Counted from the stretch's first letter, positions 36,853 to 46,157 are shown. The stretch: DNA of 64,000 bases from Tenacibaculum ovolyticum DSM 18103 (GCF_000430545.1 NZ_KE387164.1:32807-96806), one strand, 5' to 3'. Made by a program: numbers and translations. The notes: generated by a model from the sequence alone, not told the origin.

Positions 36853-37284
36853 ATGGCGGGAACAATAAATAAAGTTATTTTAATAGGTCATTTAGGTGAT
36901 GAATTAAAAATGCATTATTTTGAAGGAGGTAACTCAGTTGGGCGTTTTCCTTTAGCTACTAACGAAACATATACTAATCGTCAAACAGGAGAAAAAATAA
37001 CGAATGTAGAGTGGCATAATATTGTGGTGCGTAATAAATTAGCTGAGATTTGTGAGAAATATTTGACAAAAGGAGATAAAGTTTATTGTGAAGGTCGGAT
37101 AAAAACACGTCAATATGAGGTAGATGGGCAAAAACGATATGCAACAGAAATTCAGGTGCAAGAAATGACTTTTTTATCAACAAAAAAAGATCCTAATAAT
37201 ACACCATCCAATATTAATCCTATTGAAAAGAATGCCGAAACACCTAATGTTATTCCTCAGAAAGAAGATGATTTACCATTTTAG
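36853..37284 (+). CDS. ssb: Single-stranded DNA-binding protein
   Basis: The 143-residue protein has an OB-fold (about 1-108: NKVILIGHLGDELKMHYFEG, VEWHNIVVRNKLAEICEKYL, GDKVYCEGRIKTRQYEVDG) and a disordered tail ending in the protein-interaction tip DDLPF. It is followed by gldE with a 20-bp gap. The mutY-ssb-gldE-gldD order is typical of Flavobacteriaceae. Confidence 0.96.
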   Translation: MAGTINKVILIGHLGDELKMHYFEGGNSVGRFPLATNETYTNRQTGEKITNVEWHNIVVRNKLAEICEKYLTKGDKVYCEGRIKTRQYEVDGQKRYATEIQVQEMTFLSTKKDPNNTPSNINPIEKNAETPNVIPQKEDDLPF

Positions 37285-37303
37285 TTTATTTAAAATTTAA
37301 CAA

Positions 37304-38632
37304 TTGGATACAGACCCCAACTCCTTGTTTTTAGCATTACCAAACATTGATTTATTGACTATGATCAACAGCTTGGTATTACTTTTTTTATTAGTTTTAT
37401 CTGCTTTAGTTTCTGGAGCTGAAGTAGCTTTTTTTTCCATTTCAAAAACCCAGTTAGATGCGCTTTCATCTTCATCAAAAGAAGAAAATACAGTTGTAAA
37501 ACTCCTTGATAATCCTAAAAAATTATTAGGCACAATTTTAATAACAAATAACTTTATTAATATTCTTATTGTATTGCTTTTTTCTAGCATTGGTAAAGTG
37601 TTGTTTTCTAGCTTAGATTACCAATTAGATTTATACCTGTTTAAAGTACCTGTACTTTTTTTAATTGAAATTGTATTAATTACTTTTTTAATTTTATTAT
37701 TCGGAGAAGTGTTACCAAAAGTATATGCAACAAGAAAATCGATGCAATTTGCTAGCTTTATGGCAAAGCCTATAAAAGCGTTAAATTTTTTTTTAACCCC
37801 CTTAAGTACACCGCTTATAAAGTTAACAAGTGTTGTTGAAAATAAGCTAGGGAATAAAAATAATAATCTTTCAGTAGAGCGTTTATCACAAGCATTAGAA
37901 TTAACTTCTAGTGGAGCAACAACAAAAGAAGAACAGAAAATTTTAGAGGGAATTGTAAGTTTTGGAAATACTGAAACTGTACAGATTATGAAGCCAAGAA
38001 CAGATGTTTGTGCTATTTCAGACGATACGTCATATAATGAGGTTTTAAAAATAATCTTAAAAAACGGATATTCAAGAATTCCTGTGTATCACGAAAATGT
38101 AGATAATATTAGAGGTGTTTTATATGCAAAAGATTTGTTAGCTTATTTAAGTGAGAAGAATTTTCAATGGCAAAAATTATTACGAGAAGCCTTTTTTGTG
38201 CCTGAAAACAAAAAATTAGACGATTTGTTAAGTGAATTTCAAGAGATGAAAAAGCACTTGGCAATTGTTGTTGATGAATATGGTGGAACTAGTGGGATTG
38301 TGACCTTAGAAGATGTTATTGAGGAGATTGTGGGGGATATAAATGATGAGTTTGATGATGATGATTTAACATATTCTAAGATTGATGGGAATAATTATAT
38401 TTTTGAAGGAAAAATTACTATTAGAGATTTTTGCCGTGTGTTAGAAGATAATGACGAGGAAAAGTTCGAAGAGACAAAAGGGGAAAGTGAAACTTTGGCG
38501 GGTTTTATTTTAGAAGTGTTTGGTAAGTTTCCAAAAAAGGGAGATAAAATAAACTTTAGTATTTATACGTTCACTATTGAAGCGTTAGATAAAAAACGTA
38601 TAAAACAAATAAAAGCAACAAGGAATGCGTAA
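37304..38632 (+). CDS. gldE: Gliding motility-associated protein GldE (CNNM/CBS membrane protein)
   Basis: The 442-residue protein has a DUF21/CNNM membrane domain (about 20-185, four helices, with VSGAEVAFFSISKTQLDAL), a CBS pair (about 205-330, ending VDEYGGTSGIVTLEDVIEEIVGD) and a CorC_HlyC domain. GldE supports gliding and type IX secretion genetically alongside GldD. The chosen start is TTG at 37304, giving MDTDPNSLF, which fits GldE N-termini; the first in-frame ATG at 37361 would remove it. Confidence 0.9.
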   Translation: MDTDPNSLFLALPNIDLLTMINSLVLLFLLVLSALVSGAEVAFFSISKTQLDALSSSSKEENTVVKLLDNPKKLLGTILITNNFINILIVLLFSSIGKVLFSSLDYQLDLYLFKVPVLFLIEIVLITFLILLFGEVLPKVYATRKSMQFASFMAKPIKALNFFLTPLSTPLIKLTSVVENKLGNKNNNLSVERLSQALELTSSGATTKEEQKILEGIVSFGNTETVQIMKPRTDVCAISDDTSYNEVLKIILKNGYSRIPVYHENVDNIRGVLYAKDLLAYLSEKNFQWQKLLREAFFVPENKKLDDLLSEFQEMKKHLAIVVDEYGGTSGIVTLEDVIEEIVGDINDEFDDDDLTYSKIDGNNYIFEGKITIRDFCRVLEDNDEEKFEETKGESETLAGFILEVFGKFPKKGDKINFSIYTFTIEALDKKRIKQIKATRNA

Positions 38633-39176
38633 ATTTTTATTACTGATATCAGTAGTGTTATTAGTAGGTTGTGGTGAAGATGTTTTACCAAAACCTAAGG
38701 GTTATTTAAGTTTAGAATATCCTGAGTTAGGTTATAATAAATTAAATAAAAGTAGACCTTATCGTTTTGATGTGTCAAAAAACACTACAATTAAAAGTTT
38801 ACCTAAAAATTGGTTGAAAATTCAATATCCAAAATTAAAAGCTTCTGTTCATATTACCTACCGACCTGTAACTAATAATTTAAGAGAATTGTTAATTGAG
38901 GCTGAAAAACTGGTGTTAGAACATACAGTGAAAGCAGATAATATTTCCTGGAGAGATTATGCTGATACTGATAAAAAGGTATATGGTAAAATGTGTGAAA
39001 TTTCTGGTAATGCAGCATCTCAAATACAGTTTCATGTTACTGATAGTACAAAGCACTTTTTAAAAGGATCATTGTTCTTTTATACCAAACCTAATTACGA
39101 TTCTATTTTACCAGCAGTTGAATATATTAAGAAAGATATGATTCAAATGCTAGAAACCTTGGAGTGGGAGAAATAA
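38625..39176 (+). CDS. gldD: Gliding motility lipoprotein GldD
   Basis: The 183-residue lipoprotein (lipobox LVGC, Cys 16) has the GldD signature PKPKGYLSLEYPEL and the later KASVHITYRPV and FYTKPNYDSILPAVEYIKKD. GldD is needed for gliding and chitin use in Flavobacterium, consistent with a role in type IX secretion. It overlaps the gldE 3' end by 8 bp. Confidence 0.93.
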   Translation: MRKFLLLISVVLLVGCGEDVLPKPKGYLSLEYPELGYNKLNKSRPYRFDVSKNTTIKSLPKNWLKIQYPKLKASVHITYRPVTNNLRELLIEAEKLVLEHTVKADNISWRDYADTDKKVYGKMCEISGNAASQIQFHVTDSTKHFLKGSLFFYTKPNYDSILPAVEYIKKDMIQMLETLEWEK

Positions 39177-39177
39177 T

Positions 39178-39441
39178 TTAATACAGTATTATTACAAAGA
39201 TAAAAATCAAAACAAAGTAGAAAAAAACGCCTAAAACTCTAGCTAGGTAAGATTGTTTTAGTTTTTTATCGAAATTAAATTTTCTAAATCTATTTTCTTC
39301 AGTGGTGTTAAAATCATTTGTAGGAAAAACATCGATTATTCCTTTTGATATGTTAAGAGGTACAAAGAAAAAGCCTAACCATTCTTCAGTAGTTAAAGAA
39401 GTTGCTCTTCGTTTGTTTCTATTTATTTCTTTTTCTGTCAT
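39178..39441 (-). CDS. Hypothetical membrane protein (87 aa)
   Basis: The protein has a charged N-terminus (MTEKEINRNKRRATSLTTEE), a weak hydrophobic stretch (about 22-36) and one strong C-terminal helix (about 66-86). No family is recognised. It lies 3 bp after ctaA and converges directly on gldD, with one base between the two stops. It may be an accessory of heme A synthase by position only. Confidence 0.55.
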   Translation of the reverse strand: MTEKEINRNKRRATSLTTEEWLGFFFVPLNISKGIIDVFPTNDFNTTEENRFRKFNFDKKLKQSYLARVLGVFFYFVLIFIFVIILY

Positions 39442-39444
39442 AAA

Positions 39445-40461
39445 TTATAACCTTCTACTCTGTAGCCATAAATAAAACTGTAGCCCAAATAAGATAGCTC
39501 CAGAAAGTAAGTGTATTGCTTGTGTTCCTAAAGGGAATTCAGCATAATACATTAAAATACCGGTAATGGTTTCTAGTGAAATTAAGAGAGCAATCCAATT
39601 TACTAACTTGTAGCCTAAGTTTTTTATTTGATTTAAATAAAAGATCGCTAGGTTTATCAATACAATTGCAATGGTAAATGAACGATGAAAGTAAAATTTA
39701 AAGTTAGGATTCATTAAACTATAGTGTTTATTATCGAAACCAAATAGCTTTACTTGCTCATCTATAAATTGACGAACTTGAGTTCCTAGGGCAATTTGAA
39801 TCAATGAAAAAACAGCAGAAATAATTATTAATTTACTAAATAGAGAATTGTGTTTATAGGTTGTTTTCTTACGGTTAGAGACAATAAATAGAAGCCATAA
39901 TAATAAGGCAACAATAACCAAGCCTGCAACCATGTGAATGGTTATAATTGTTGGTTTTAAATTCGTGTCAACAACAGTTTTCCCTAACCAAGCTTCAAAA
40001 AGCATTAAAAAGAAAGCGCCGAATGATAATAGTGTAATTAGCTTTTTCTCTCTCCAAAATTTAGTAGAAACAAAAATTAGAAACAAAAAAGGAATTCCTG
40101 CTAAGGCAGATGATAACCTGTTGATATATTCCGTCCAAGTATGCAATTTATTAAACTTAGCATAACTGTGTTTTTTGTATGTTGTCCAATTACTACTATT
40201 AAACTCATTTTCGGTTTTTAGATCATTTTCCGCAACAAATAATTTTTTGTTTTTAACGATAATCATTCCTTCCTCATAGTCAGTATTGGCTTGCCAAGTA
40301 ATTTGTTCTTCAGAGGTTGGCGGAATATAATACCCAAAACACTTTGGCCAATCAGGACACCCCATTCCAGAGCCTGTCATACGAACTACTGAACCTGCTA
40401 AAAAAATAAGGTACACAGAAATTAAGCTGATTTTTACTATGAGCGGAAAGTGTTTTTTCAT
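39445..40461 (-). CDS. ctaA: Heme A synthase (COX15/CtaA)
   Basis: The enzyme oxidises heme O to heme A for cytochrome oxidase. The 338-residue protein has eight predicted helices, the opening LAGSVVRMTGSGMGCPDWPK, and the axial histidines in KLHTWTEYINR, ITIHMVAG, YFHRSFTI and QAIHLLSG. An insertion (about 50-95) after the first helix, with FGYYIPPTSEEQI, is typical of the Bacteroidota form. Confidence 0.94.
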   Translation of the reverse strand: MKKHFPLIVKISLISVYLIFLAGSVVRMTGSGMGCPDWPKCFGYYIPPTSEEQITWQANTDYEEGMIIVKNKKLFVAENDLKTENEFNSSNWTTYKKHSYAKFNKLHTWTEYINRLSSALAGIPFLFLIFVSTKFWREKKLITLLSFGAFFLMLFEAWLGKTVVDTNLKPTIITIHMVAGLVIVALLLWLLFIVSNRKKTTYKHNSLFSKLIIISAVFSLIQIALGTQVRQFIDEQVKLFGFDNKHYSLMNPNFKFYFHRSFTIAIVLINLAIFYLNQIKNLGYKLVNWIALLISLETITGILMYYAEFPLGTQAIHLLSGAILFGLQFYLWLQSRRL

Positions 40462-40503
40462 TAGAAGAAAAGTTTTTACAAAGATAAGATAAACGCATAA
40501 AAA

Positions 40504-40525
40504 AAGCCCCTCATTTGAGGAGCTT
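40504..40525 (-). terminator. Terminator of the metal-binding lipoprotein gene
   Basis: AAGCCCCTCA/TGAGGAGCTT pair with one mismatch around a short loop; a T7 tract follows on the minus strand. Confidence 0.72.
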
Positions 40526-40546
40526 GATTTTTATTTTAAAAGTAAA

Positions 40547-41038
40547 TTATGCTTTAGTTGTTTCAGCACAACACTCCATTTTGCAATTACTTGCACAAGC
40601 TTTTTCGTCAGTTTTTCCTTTTTTACATGTTGCTTTCTTTTTACATGCTTCTTTTTCAGCATCAGTTTTTGCCGTACACTCTTTTTTACTTGTTTCAGAA
40701 GCTTTATACATGTCACCACTACCAATTCCTTCAACAAAAGCAATTAAATCAGCTTTATTAGTAATATTACTATCGTATTTTACGGTAGCAACGCTATCGT
40801 TAAATATAACTTTAGCATCTAAAACTCCTTCTTTTTTTGATAAATCAGAAGCTATCTTTTTAGCACAACCTATTTCGCAAGTCATTCCTGAAATGTTTAA
40901 AGAAAGTTCTTTTGTGTTAGCAGCAACTTCGGTTTTTTGCTCTTTATTAATATCTTCTTTTTTTGCTTCGTTTTTACAACTAATAGCTAAAAAACTAACA
41001 AATGCTAAGGCTAATACTATTTTTTGAATTTTCATCAT
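40547..41038 (-). CDS. Heavy-metal-associated (HMA) domain lipoprotein with Cys-rich tail
   Basis: The 163-residue protein has a lipoprotein signal (lipobox AISC, Cys about 21), a linker, and an HMA domain (about 44-110) whose metal motif reads GMTCEIGC, i.e. Cys-x-x-x-Cys instead of the usual Cys-x-x-Cys. It ends in a Lys/Cys-rich tail with eight cysteines (ECTAK, ACKKKATCKKG, ACASNCKMECC). It probably binds a soft metal such as Cu+ or Zn2+ in the periplasm. The start could be either of two adjacent Met codons. Confidence 0.8.
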   Translation of the reverse strand: MMKIQKIVLALAFVSFLAISCKNEAKKEDINKEQKTEVAANTKELSLNISGMTCEIGCAKKIASDLSKKEGVLDAKVIFNDSVATVKYDSNITNKADLIAFVEGIGSGDMYKASETSKKECTAKTDAEKEACKKKATCKKGKTDEKACASNCKMECCAETTKA

Positions 41039-41127
41039 TTTGGGTTATTGGGTTATCAAGCAAATTTATTAATAAAATTGAGTTTATATATAAAAATAAA
41101 CGAATTTTGTACTTAATTCAATTGAAA

Positions 41128-42000
41128 ATGAGTAATCAACAGCGAAAATGGTTGTATTTAATAATACTTTCACTAGTTTGGGGAAGTTCTTTTATTTTAA
41201 TAAAAAAAGCATTAGTTGGGTTAACACCTATTCAGTTAGGTGCTTTAAGAATATTAATTACAGCAGTGTTTTTATTATTAATAGGTTTTAAGAGTCTCAA
41301 AAAAATTCAAAAAAAACATTGGCTTTATATTTTATATACTGCTTTGTTAGGAACTTTTTTTCCTGCCTTTATGTTTGCTTTCGCAATTAACGGAATAGAT
41401 AGTTCTATTTCAGCTATTTTAAGTTCATTAACTCCCTTTAATACTTTTATTTTAGGAGCTTTAATTTTTGGTTTTACTTTTAAAAAGAAGCAATTTTTAG
41501 GGATTTTAGTAGGGTTAGTTGGTACGCTTATTTTAATTTTAAAAGGAGCGGAATTAAACCCTAATCAAAATTATTGGTATGCTCTTTTAGTTGTTTTTTC
41601 ATCAGTAGGTTATGCTTTTAATGTAAATATTATTAAAAAGTATTTATATGATTTAGACGCGTTAGCGATAACAACTGGTAACTTTTTATTATTAATTGTT
41701 CCAGCCTCATTAGTTTTGTTGTTTTCAGGTTTCTTCTCAACGTTTGAAATAAATGATCAAACCACTACTGCTTTGGGGTATATTACTGTTTTATCGGTTG
41801 TTGGTACTGGAATAGCAAAAGTATTGTTTAATAAAATGGTACATCTATCATCTCCTATTTTTGCATCGTCAGTAACTTATTTGATTCCAATTGTTGCAGT
41901 CATGTGGGGGCTGATTGATGGAGAACGATTAAGTGTTATTCAACTGTTTGCTGGTGGTATTATTTTATTTGGAGTTTGGTTAGTAAATAAAGCAAAATAA
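41128..42000 (+). CDS. EamA/DMT-family transporter
   Basis: From the ATG at 41128 the protein has 290 residues and ten predicted helices in two EamA repeats; the N-terminal RKWLYLIILSLVWGSSFILI is characteristic. Upstream in-frame codons (from 41002) encode a stretch unlike the family and overlap the divergent gene, so they are excluded. Drug/metabolite exporters of this type move amino acids or other small metabolites; the substrate is unknown. Confidence 0.9.
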   Translation: MSNQQRKWLYLIILSLVWGSSFILIKKALVGLTPIQLGALRILITAVFLLLIGFKSLKKIQKKHWLYILYTALLGTFFPAFMFAFAINGIDSSISAILSSLTPFNTFILGALIFGFTFKKKQFLGILVGLVGTLILILKGAELNPNQNYWYALLVVFSSVGYAFNVNIIKKYLYDLDALAITTGNFLLLIVPASLVLLFSGFFSTFEINDQTTTALGYITVLSVVGTGIAKVLFNKMVHLSSPIFASSVTYLIPIVAVMWGLIDGERLSVIQLFAGGIILFGVWLVNKAK

Positions 42001-42002
42001 AA

Positions 42003-42030
42003 AAGAGTCAAAACTTTCATTTTGACTCTT
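42003..42030. terminator. Bidirectional terminator between the EamA and M16 genes
   Basis: The stem AAGAGTCAAAA with its complement and loop CTTTCA lies between two convergent genes; A and T runs are short. Confidence 0.7.
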
Positions 42031-42055
42031 CAATATAGTTTAGGTGAAAAATTAT

Positions 42056-44104
42056 CTACTGAAAATCAGCATCACTAACACCTTCGTTAATTTTTATTTC
42101 TTTTACCTCAAAATTCAATTTCATTGGTCCCATAGATCTAACCATTAAATAAGGAAATTTAACTCCGTTTACTTCTTTATAATTAGAGAATTCTACAGGG
42201 TCTTTAACTTCTCCTTGTGGTCCTTTTACTGTTGAAACTTCTTTAAGTTTTAAGCCAGATTCCATGTCATAAAAAATCTCTTTTTTATCAAGCTTAATTA
42301 CATATGTTTTTTTGCCGTTAATTGGCTCTATTCTATCTAAAGTTCCTTTACGATATGCTTCATCAGAAAAAAGAGAAATGTTCTTCTTTGCAGCTTCTAA
42401 TTCTTTTCCTGCCAATTCTTTCTTTTGTCCACGAGCTTCTTGATAGCCTTTTGTTCCATCAAAAATAATTTTTTGCATAACATTACCTGCCATAGAAATA
42501 ACTATTGAAGATTTATTAGGAGCAGCACTTTTTTGAACTAAGTTTAGTTGCATTCCTTGAACTTTCGCTTCAGAACTAATCTTTACAGATTTTACAGCTG
42601 CAACCTTATTTTTGCCTCCAATTGCATCAAAATATTTGTCAACTACAGAAGATGCAGTAATCCCTGCAGGAATAGGTAATGTCATTGCGGGTTTAGAAGT
42701 CGCATTTCCTTCCTTATCAAAATACTTAATTACATAGTCAGAATTTTTTTCTAAATTTTTTAATACATCAATTCCTTTACCAGTAATTATAATACGAGCT
42801 TTATCAGCTTTAAAATATTTAATTGCTGCGTTTTGAACGTCATCTAAAGTTACAGAATTAATATTTTTTAAATAGTTTTCATAAAAGTTTGAAGGCAAAT
42901 TATAACGAGCAATATTTAAAGCGTAACGTGCAGCTGTTGCAGGTTTTTGAACTTCCATTACAAAGTTTCCAACATATTTTGCTTTTGCATTTTTTAATTC
43001 TTCAGCTGTTGCTTTTTTGTAGCGGATTTTATTGATTTCTTTTTGTATTTCTACAACAGAACTATCAGTAACTATATTACGAACACTAGCAGTTGCTCTA
43101 AAGGTTGCCGCGTGCTTGTTTTGTCTAACGCTAGAGTATGAACCATAGGTATATCCTTTATCTTCACGTAAATTCATGAATAAACGAGCAGTACCACCGC
43201 CTCCTAAAATGCTGTTTGCTAATATAGCAGCATAATAATCTTTATCACCTAATTTTAGATCGATGTTATTTGCAACTACAATTTCTGATTGAACTGCATT
43301 TGACATGTTGATAAAGTTTATTTCTGTAGTACTTACGTTTTCTGGTTTTCCAAAAGTAACTGAAGGAACATTTCCTTTTTTCCAGTCACCAAATAATTTA
43401 GTCACCATTTTTTTAGTTGCTGACGGATTAATATCTCCAACAATTACTAAATAAGCATTATTTGGTTTGTAGTAAGTATTAAAGTTATTTTGTACATCTG
43501 TTAATGTAATGTTACTAACAGTAGCTTTGGTTGTAAATTCTCCATAAGGATGATTTTTACCATAAATTAAAGCACTTTCTACTCTTCTTGCGATAGCAGT
43601 TACACTTTTTTCGTTAGATTTTAATCCATCTAATGTAACTTTTACTTCTTTATCGAATTCTTCTTGAGTGAATTGAGAATTTTTAACTCCATCAGCCATT
43701 AAACCTAATACTTCTGGAAAGTATTTTTTTAATGATCTTGCAGATGCTCCAGAACTATAGAAATTAACATTTGCTCCAAGATAATCTACTTTTTCGTTAA
43801 ACTCATCTTTTGTGATATTGGCAGTTCCTCTTCCTAGCAAACTTCCCATCATGTTAGAAAGACCTGTTTTTTTACCTTCAATAACTGGCATGTTTTCAAT
43901 TGATAAACTTGCTGAAGCTCTAGGAAGCTTATGGTTTTCTACCATAATTACTTGTAAACCATTTGGTAAAGTAAATTTATCTACTTTTCCTAACTGTACT
44001 TTTGGCGCAGGTCCTGGTTTGGGCTGTACGCTTCTATCTATTTGTGCAGTTGTAGCAAAAGACATTGCTAAAATTGCGATAAGTGATACTATTTTTGTTT
44101 TCAT
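42056..44104 (-). CDS. Inactive M16 peptidase subunit with C-terminal LolA-like domain
   Basis: The 682-residue exported protein (signal peptide about 1-20) has two M16 half-domains (about 35-465), but the HxxEH zinc motif is missing: the matching helix reads LSNMMGSLLGRGT. It keeps the substrate-binding RLFMNLREDKGYTYGSYS of the second half. Residues about 480-682 form an extra domain, with VDKYFDAIGGKNKVAAVKSV and a beta-rich part like LolA/LppX lipoprotein-sorting folds. It follows the active M16 gene by 23 bp, so the two likely form a heterodimeric peptidase. Confidence 0.85.
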   Translation of the reverse strand: MKTKIVSLIAILAMSFATTAQIDRSVQPKPGPAPKVQLGKVDKFTLPNGLQVIMVENHKLPRASASLSIENMPVIEGKKTGLSNMMGSLLGRGTANITKDEFNEKVDYLGANVNFYSSGASARSLKKYFPEVLGLMADGVKNSQFTQEEFDKEVKVTLDGLKSNEKSVTAIARRVESALIYGKNHPYGEFTTKATVSNITLTDVQNNFNTYYKPNNAYLVIVGDINPSATKKMVTKLFGDWKKGNVPSVTFGKPENVSTTEINFINMSNAVQSEIVVANNIDLKLGDKDYYAAILANSILGGGGTARLFMNLREDKGYTYGSYSSVRQNKHAATFRATASVRNIVTDSSVVEIQKEINKIRYKKATAEELKNAKAKYVGNFVMEVQKPATAARYALNIARYNLPSNFYENYLKNINSVTLDDVQNAAIKYFKADKARIIITGKGIDVLKNLEKNSDYVIKYFDKEGNATSKPAMTLPIPAGITASSVVDKYFDAIGGKNKVAAVKSVKISSEAKVQGMQLNLVQKSAAPNKSSIVISMAGNVMQKIIFDGTKGYQEARGQKKELAGKELEAAKKNISLFSDEAYRKGTLDRIEPINGKKTYVIKLDKKEIFYDMESGLKLKEVSTVKGPQGEVKDPVEFSNYKEVNGVKFPYLMVRSMGPMKLNFEVKEIKINEGVSDADFQ

Positions 44105-44127
44105 AATATATTATATGTCTTTTTAAC

Positions 44128-45441
44128 TTATTTCTTTTTTGGTAAATATTCTAAAACTAATCGTTGATTAGGGTTTAAGAATTTTTTTGCAGCAGCTTTA
44201 ATTTCCTCACGAGTAATAGAGCGGTAAATATTAATTTCAGTATTTACTAAATTAGTATCTCCATATAATACATTGTAACGAGCTAATGAGTTTGCAATTC
44301 CTTCTACACTCGAATTAGAATTAACAAAGTTGTTTTCGAATTTATTTTGTAGTTTCTGATATGCTTTTTCTGAAATTAAATTAGTTTGAAGTTTTACTAT
44401 TTCTTCATCAATTTCTTTTGTTAAGTCAGCTAAAGATGTTTTTCCTAAAGGAAGACCATAAACAATATATGTTCCATAATCTTCTTGACTTAAGTTAATA
44501 GCACCAGCTTGTAAAGCCATTTTCTTTTGATCTACTAATTTTTTGTATAAAACAGAACTTTTACCATCACTTAAGTAAGTTGAAATCATATCTAAAACTC
44601 TTGCTTCTCTTGTTTTCATAGAAGGAGTTCTGTATGCGTTAATTACTGCAGGTATTTGAATGTTAGCATCATATGCTTTTGCATTTATTTGCTTAGTAAT
44701 TGGATCTTCTTTTATAATTGTTCTTTTAATATAAGCACCTCTAGGAATTGCTCCAAAATAATCTTGTACCATTTTTTTAGTGGTAGGTATATCAATATCT
44801 CCAGCAACAACTAAGGTTGCGTTATTTGGAACGTAGAATTTTTTATTAAAAGCTAAAAACTCCGCTAAGGTAGCATCATCTAAATGTTTCATTTTTCCGA
44901 TAGTAGTTCCTTTATAAGGGTGTTTCTTAAAAATGTTCTTTTTAACATTTTCTAGAAAACTTCCATAAGGTTGGTTATCTACACGCAATCTTTTTTCTTC
45001 TTTAACAACTTCATTTTGCGTATCAACACCTCCTTGGTTAATTACGGGGTGTAGTAAACGTTCAGATTCCATCCATAAACCTAACTCTAAGTTGTTAGAA
45101 GGAAATACTTCGTAGTAATATGTTCTGTCATCAGTAGTATTAGCATTGTTCTTTCCTCCGTTTGAAGAAACAATTTTAAACCACTCTCCTTTTTTAATAT
45201 TTTTTGTTCCTTCAAACAATAAATGTTCAAAAAAGTGAGCCATACCTGTTCTGTTTGGTTGCTCATCTTTTGCACCAACATGGTACATTACTGCTGTTGT
45301 TACTACAGGTGCAGATTTGTCTTGATGTAAAATTACATGCATTCCGTTGTTTAAATCGTACTCTTCAAACTCAACCTTTTGTGCATTCGCTGAAAAGCCA
45401 ATAAACAAAGCAGCAGCAAGAGTTGTAATACTTTTTTTCAT
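44128..45441 (-). CDS. M16-family zinc metallopeptidase (active subunit)
   Basis: The 437-residue exported protease (signal peptide about 1-20) contains the inverted zinc motif HFFEH in GMAHFFEHLLFEGT (about 69-73) and the distal Glu in NEVVKEEKR. M16 peptidases degrade oligopeptides inside a clamshell made of two halves. Here only one clamshell pair is encoded, the second coming from the neighbouring inactive subunit, as in heterodimeric MPP-type enzymes. Confidence 0.9.
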   Translation of the reverse strand: MKKSITTLAAALFIGFSANAQKVEFEEYDLNNGMHVILHQDKSAPVVTTAVMYHVGAKDEQPNRTGMAHFFEHLLFEGTKNIKKGEWFKIVSSNGGKNNANTTDDRTYYYEVFPSNNLELGLWMESERLLHPVINQGGVDTQNEVVKEEKRLRVDNQPYGSFLENVKKNIFKKHPYKGTTIGKMKHLDDATLAEFLAFNKKFYVPNNATLVVAGDIDIPTTKKMVQDYFGAIPRGAYIKRTIIKEDPITKQINAKAYDANIQIPAVINAYRTPSMKTREARVLDMISTYLSDGKSSVLYKKLVDQKKMALQAGAINLSQEDYGTYIVYGLPLGKTSLADLTKEIDEEIVKLQTNLISEKAYQKLQNKFENNFVNSNSSVEGIANSLARYNVLYGDTNLVNTEINIYRSITREEIKAAAKKFLNPNQRLVLEYLPKKK

Positions 45442-45563
45442 TGATAAATTTTTAGTTTTAACTGATAATTGGTGTATATGACGTGAAGTTAAGCGGTTTG
45501 TTACATTTTTTAATATACTTTTAAAAATTTATTAAAAATAGCAGTAAATTTCTGAGTTATAGG

Positions 45564-45594
45564 TTGTTTGTTGATTTAAACAAACGTATATTTG
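45564..45594 (+). promoter_or_regulatory. Full promoter of rplU-rpmA
   Basis: TTG at 45564-45566 and TATATTTG at 45587-45594 are 20 bp apart, the best match in the window to the Bacteroidota TTG-N19-21-TAnnTTTG promoter. The leader is about 50 nt. Confidence 0.8.
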
Positions 45595-45648
45595 CACCCG
45601 CATTTTCATGAAGAAAGTGTGAATTAAGTATAACGCAAAACAAAAAGT

Positions 45649-46134
45649 ATGTACGCAATCGTAGAGATAGCAGGGCAGCAATTTAAAGTAGCAAAAGACC
45701 AAAAAGTATACGTACACCGTTTACAAGAGGCAGAAGGATCAGAAGTAATTTTTGATAACGTAATGCTAATTGAAGACAAAGGGAACGTAACTATTGGCGC
45801 CCCAGCTATAGCAGGTGCAGGAGTAACTGCAAAAGTATTAGGTCACTTAAAAGGTGATAAAGTAATCGTTTTCAAGAAGAAAAGAAGAAAAGGTTACAAG
45901 AAGAAAAACGGACACAGACAGTATTTAACTGAGATTCAAATCGAAGGAATTTCTGCATCTGGTGTTAAAAAAACAGCGGCTAAAAAAGAAGCTCCTAAGA
46001 CTGAGGTAAAATCAGAAGCTAAGGATTTAAGTTCTATGACTGTTGCTGAATTAAAAGCTTTAGCTAAAGAATCTGGTGTTACTGGGTATACTTCTTTAAA
46101 GAAAGCTGAATTAATTGAAGCGTTAAGCAAATAA
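45649..46134 (+). CDS. rplU: 50S ribosomal protein L21 with C-terminal helix-extension-helix domain
   Basis: Residues 1-103 are a normal L21 (MYAIVEIAGQQFKVAKDQKV, KVIVFKKKRRKGYKKKNGHR). About 58 more residues follow: a Lys/Glu linker and MTVAELKALAKESGVTGYTS LKKAELIEALSK, a SAP/Rho-N-like fold that commonly binds nucleic acid. Normal L21 is about 103 residues. The extension is known to me from other Flavobacteriia, so it is likely a lineage feature, but its role is unknown. It is followed by rpmA after 23 bp. Confidence 0.93.
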   Translation: MYAIVEIAGQQFKVAKDQKVYVHRLQEAEGSEVIFDNVMLIEDKGNVTIGAPAIAGAGVTAKVLGHLKGDKVIVFKKKRRKGYKKKNGHRQYLTEIQIEGISASGVKKTAAKKEAPKTEVKSEAKDLSSMTVAELKALAKESGVTGYTSLKKAELIEALSK

Positions 46135-46157
46135 TTTAACTTTAAAAACTTACAGAG

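Noticed and set aside
40515..41027. Hydrophobic plus-strand frame opposite the HMA lipoprotein
   Set aside because: It is the antisense of a clearly coding Lys/Cys-rich gene and has no promoter or family features.
41002..41127. Longer N-terminus of the EamA transporter
   Set aside because: The extra 42 residues are unlike the family and overlap the divergent metal-binding lipoprotein gene; ATG at 41128 fits.
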